From positions 6,227,501 to 6,291,500 of the forward strand of contig NZ_JAPEPX010000001.1 in the NCBI RefSeq assembly GCF_026339935.1: a stretch of 64,000 bases of DNA, written 5' to 3'. Of this stretch, positions 62,311 through 64,000 are shown one piece after another. The notes under the pieces are model-generated. The model saw only the letters and a program-made list of their open reading frames with translations, did no database searches and had not been told where the DNA came from. Source of the DNA: Streptomyces sp. NBC_01551 (lineage in GTDB: Bacteria > Actinomycetota > Actinomycetes > Streptomycetales > Streptomycetaceae). The position numbers and the translations under genes were made by a program. The first letter of the stretch is position 1; every line of letters begins with the position of its first letter.

Positions 62311-63655
62311 GGACCTCGGCACGGGAAACGGGCACCCGTGGTTCGGCCGTCACCGGCTGCGGCCCGCCGCGCCGGCGGACACGATCCGACAGATGCTGCG
62401 GCACGAGCTCCGGGACACCGGCTGGCCCTACCAGCGGCTGCTTCCCGCGGCGCCGATGGCGATCCCGCGCGCGTCCTACGCCGAGATCTTCCGGGTGAGC
62501 GTCGCGCTGGTCGAGCTGTTGCGCCGTACCGCCCTGGAGAGCGGCCCCACCACCGCCGACAGGCTGACGGCCTACGACATGCCGGCCACCGAGGACCGGC
62601 TCTGGGTGCGCGACCCGTTCATCGAGGAGCGGTACTGCGACTCCGTGGTCCGTCCGGATCTGGTCATCGGGCCGAACGGGCCGCAGTTCCTGGAGTTCAA
62701 CGTCAGCGGCGCGCTCGGCGGCGTGGTGGAGACGCAGAGCCGGCTGGCGGTGTGGCGCGGGCTCCATGCCGACGAGGAGGGCCGGACCCCGTTCCACTCC
62801 CCGAGCCCGTTCGCCGTGCGCGCGCAGATGTTCCGGTCGCTCAGCGCGGAGCTGGCGGTGGCACCGCGGGTTGCCGTCGTCGGCAGTGCCCGGGTGATCG
62901 GAGTGGAGCGGCGGTACTTCGAGATGGAGGCCGAGTACTACAACAGCCACGGCCTGACGGCACGCTTCTTCGAGCCTGAGGAGCTGCCCGAGGCGTGGGA
63001 CTGCGCCCCGCATCTGCGTCATCCGATCGGACTGCGGAACTTCACCATCCCGGACTGGCTCGAAGTGGGCCTCGACACCGCACCGGTCCAGGACGCCCTG
63101 GACAACGGCTGCCTGCTGGTGGGCACCCAGACGTCGACCTTCCTGCACAGCAAGCTGACCATGGGGCTGCTGTCGGAAGGGCGGCCCTGGATGACCGATG
63201 CCGACCGCCGGCTCGTCGAGCGGTACTTGCCGTGGACGCGGATCCTCTCGGACCGCAAGACCGACCGCGAGGGCCGCCAGGTCGACCTGCTCCCGTTCGT
63301 ACTGGCGAACCGGGAGCTGCTGGTGCTCAAGGCGGGCCTGGGGGAGAGCGGGAAGCAGGTGGTCATCGGCCGCGAGGTCGACCAGGCCGGGTGGGAGTCG
63401 GCCGTCGGTGACGCCGTCGACGGCGGCACCAGCGTGGTGCAGGCCTTCGTGGAGCCGCAGACCTGCCGGGTCGCGCTGATCGCCGACGGTTCCGACGAGC
63501 CGTACGACGCCGATGTCGCCCCGGTCCTCGGCCCCCTGGTGTTCGGCGGTCGCCCGGCCGGGTTGTTCTGCCGGTTCTTCGGCGACGGTTCCGCCGGGAT
63601 CGTCAGCGTCCGAGGAGGGACGAGCAGCTCCGACAACGTGATGGTGGCCATCTGA
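62297..63655 (+). CDS. Glutathionylspermidine-synthase-like ATP-grasp ligase (copy 2)
   Basis: 452 residues; GGGAGG lies in front of the ATG, inside the PLP-enzyme gene. As in copy 1 the E-x-N motif is early (E133-F-N135, FLEFNVSGALGG), then LHSKLTMGLLSEG, and the lysine is late (K345 in LLVLKAGLGESGKQV). The two copies share the plan and many blocks but are well diverged. Both probably form amide bonds, in sequence or on different carboxylates. A terminator follows the stop. Confidence 0.83.
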   Translation: MDTHEDLGTGNGHPWFGRHRLRPAAPADTIRQMLRHELRDTGWPYQRLLPAAPMAIPRASYAEIFRVSVALVELLRRTALESGPTTADRLTAYDMPATEDRLWVRDPFIEERYCDSVVRPDLVIGPNGPQFLEFNVSGALGGVVETQSRLAVWRGLHADEEGRTPFHSPSPFAVRAQMFRSLSAELAVAPRVAVVGSARVIGVERRYFEMEAEYYNSHGLTARFFEPEELPEAWDCAPHLRHPIGLRNFTIPDWLEVGLDTAPVQDALDNGCLLVGTQTSTFLHSKLTMGLLSEGRPWMTDADRRLVERYLPWTRILSDRKTDREGRQVDLLPFVLANRELLVLKAGLGESGKQVVIGREVDQAGWESAVGDAVDGGTSVVQAFVEPQTCRVALIADGSDEPYDADVAPVLGPLVFGGRPAGLFCRFFGDGSAGIVSVRGGTSSSDNVMVAI

Positions 63656-63670
63656 CGGCAAAAGAGAAAG

Positions 63671-63694
63671 GCAAGGAGAGCCCTCTCCTTGCCA
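63671..63694 (+). terminator. Terminator of the oxygenase/PLP/ATP-grasp operon
   Basis: A perfect 10-bp stem, GGCAAGGAGA (63671-63680) and TCTCCTTGCC (63685-63694), with a 4-base loop, lies 15 bases after the stop and after an A-rich run. It insulates the following rifampin phosphotransferase gene. Confidence 0.75.
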
Positions 63695-63716
63695 CTCTCA
63701 ACTTATAGCGCGCTGG

Positions 63717-63735
63717 GGGGCTTGCCGCAAGACCC
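63717..63735 (+). promoter_or_regulatory. Rifamycin-associated element (RAE)-like palindrome
   Basis: GGGGCTTGCCGCAAGACCC is a 19-base near-palindrome about 65 bases before the rifampin phosphotransferase start. It agrees closely with the RAE described upstream of rifamycin-resistance genes in actinomycetes, as I recall it. It should make the gene inducible by rifamycins. Confidence 0.75.
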
Positions 63736-63801
63736 GGGCCACGGCGCAGAATCGGTCGGCAACCGCACACGGCGGAGCACGGCTGCCTCGGAGGTGCCGC
63801 A

Positions 63802-64000
63802 GTGATCGAGCAGTACGTGTTGGATCTTCAAGAGGTCGACGAGACGCAGGTCGCGGTCGTCGGCGGCAAGGGCGCGCACCTGGGCGGGCTGTCGCGGATC
63901 GAGGGCATCCGCGTGCCGGGTGGCTTTTGCGTGACGACGGAGGCCTTCCGGCGGGTCGTGGCGCAAGCGCCGTCGATCGACGATCTGCTCGATCGGCTGT
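63802..64000 (+). CDS. rph: Rifampin phosphotransferase, N-terminal part (runs off the window)
   Basis: 66 residues visible from the GTG at 63802 with GGAGGTGCC upstream. The sequence YVLDLQEVDETQVAVVGGKG followed by AHLGGLSRIEGIRVPGGFCV is the start of the PEP-synthase-like ATP-binding domain of rifampin phosphotransferases. The full enzyme, about 860 residues, would use ATP to phosphorylate rifampin and inactivate it. The RAE-like element upstream supports the call. Other PEP/pyruvate-dikinase-like enzymes share the fold but not this context. Confidence 0.85.
   Translation, partial: MIEQYVLDLQEVDETQVAVVGGKGAHLGGLSRIEGIRVPGGFCVTTEAFRRVVAQAPSIDDLLDRL

Noticed and set aside
1..64000. tRNA, rRNA, CRISPR array, insertion sequence or attachment site
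   Set aside because: No tRNA-like cloverleaf, rRNA motif, regular spacer-repeat array or intact transposase was recognised, although several gene remnants suggest past rearrangements.

Overview
The window looks like the chromosome of a Streptomyces-type actinomycete. GC is very high, third codon positions are almost always G or C, GTG and TTG starts are common, and genes are joined by ATGA or GTGA overlaps. Family content fits as well: a DUF6243 protein, paired secreted tripeptidyl aminopeptidase-like hydrolases, an encapsulin, secreted glycosidases carrying ricin-type domains, and a rifampin phosphotransferase. All names below come from reading translations; no database search was run.

From 1 to about 32 kb the region is a mosaic of single genes, two-gene units and gene debris. 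It holds a small secreted protein, an FAD oxidoreductase, two Nudix hydrolases, a 1323-residue SF1-type helicase, a DUF4246 protein, a serine hydrolase, two tandem tripeptidyl aminopeptidase-like proteins, a repeat protein, and a YqcI/YcgG protein coupled to an EamA exporter. It also holds an encapsulin shell with a cysteine desulfurase cargo, and a small cluster of a glycosyltransferase, an SDR, an Fe/2-oxoglutarate oxygenase and an unrecognised protein. Remnants of a SpoIIE-type phosphatase and an M4 metallopeptidase mark decay.

From 30.6 to 56.6 kb lies an island for galactan and galactose use. A secreted GH30 galactanase-like enzyme, a GH43 exo-galactanase-like enzyme, an intracellular GH35 beta-galactosidase and a CUT1 ABC importer each have the same near-palindrome upstream (consensus ATGTTTACGTAAACAT). 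One copy lies next to a LacI-family gene, so the LacI protein is the probable regulator. Released galactose could go through an oxidative DeLey-Doudoroff-like operon (SDR, SMP-30 lactonase, galactonate dehydratase, KDG-type kinase, KDPGal-type aldolase; ROK regulator divergent). It could also go through a Leloir operon (galT, a shrunken galE, galK) flanked by two paralogous DeoR regulators. An AraFGH-like ABC importer sits between the two.

From 57 to 63.7 kb is a compact set that I cannot match to a named pathway: two related glutathionylspermidine-synthase-like ATP-grasp proteins, an MFS exporter, a JmjC/cupin-like oxygenase and an alpha-oxoamine-synthase-like PLP enzyme. It looks like a small natural-product pathway and is the best candidate for an undescribed system here. 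The window ends in the start of a rifampin phosphotransferase gene preceded by a sequence like the rifamycin-associated element.
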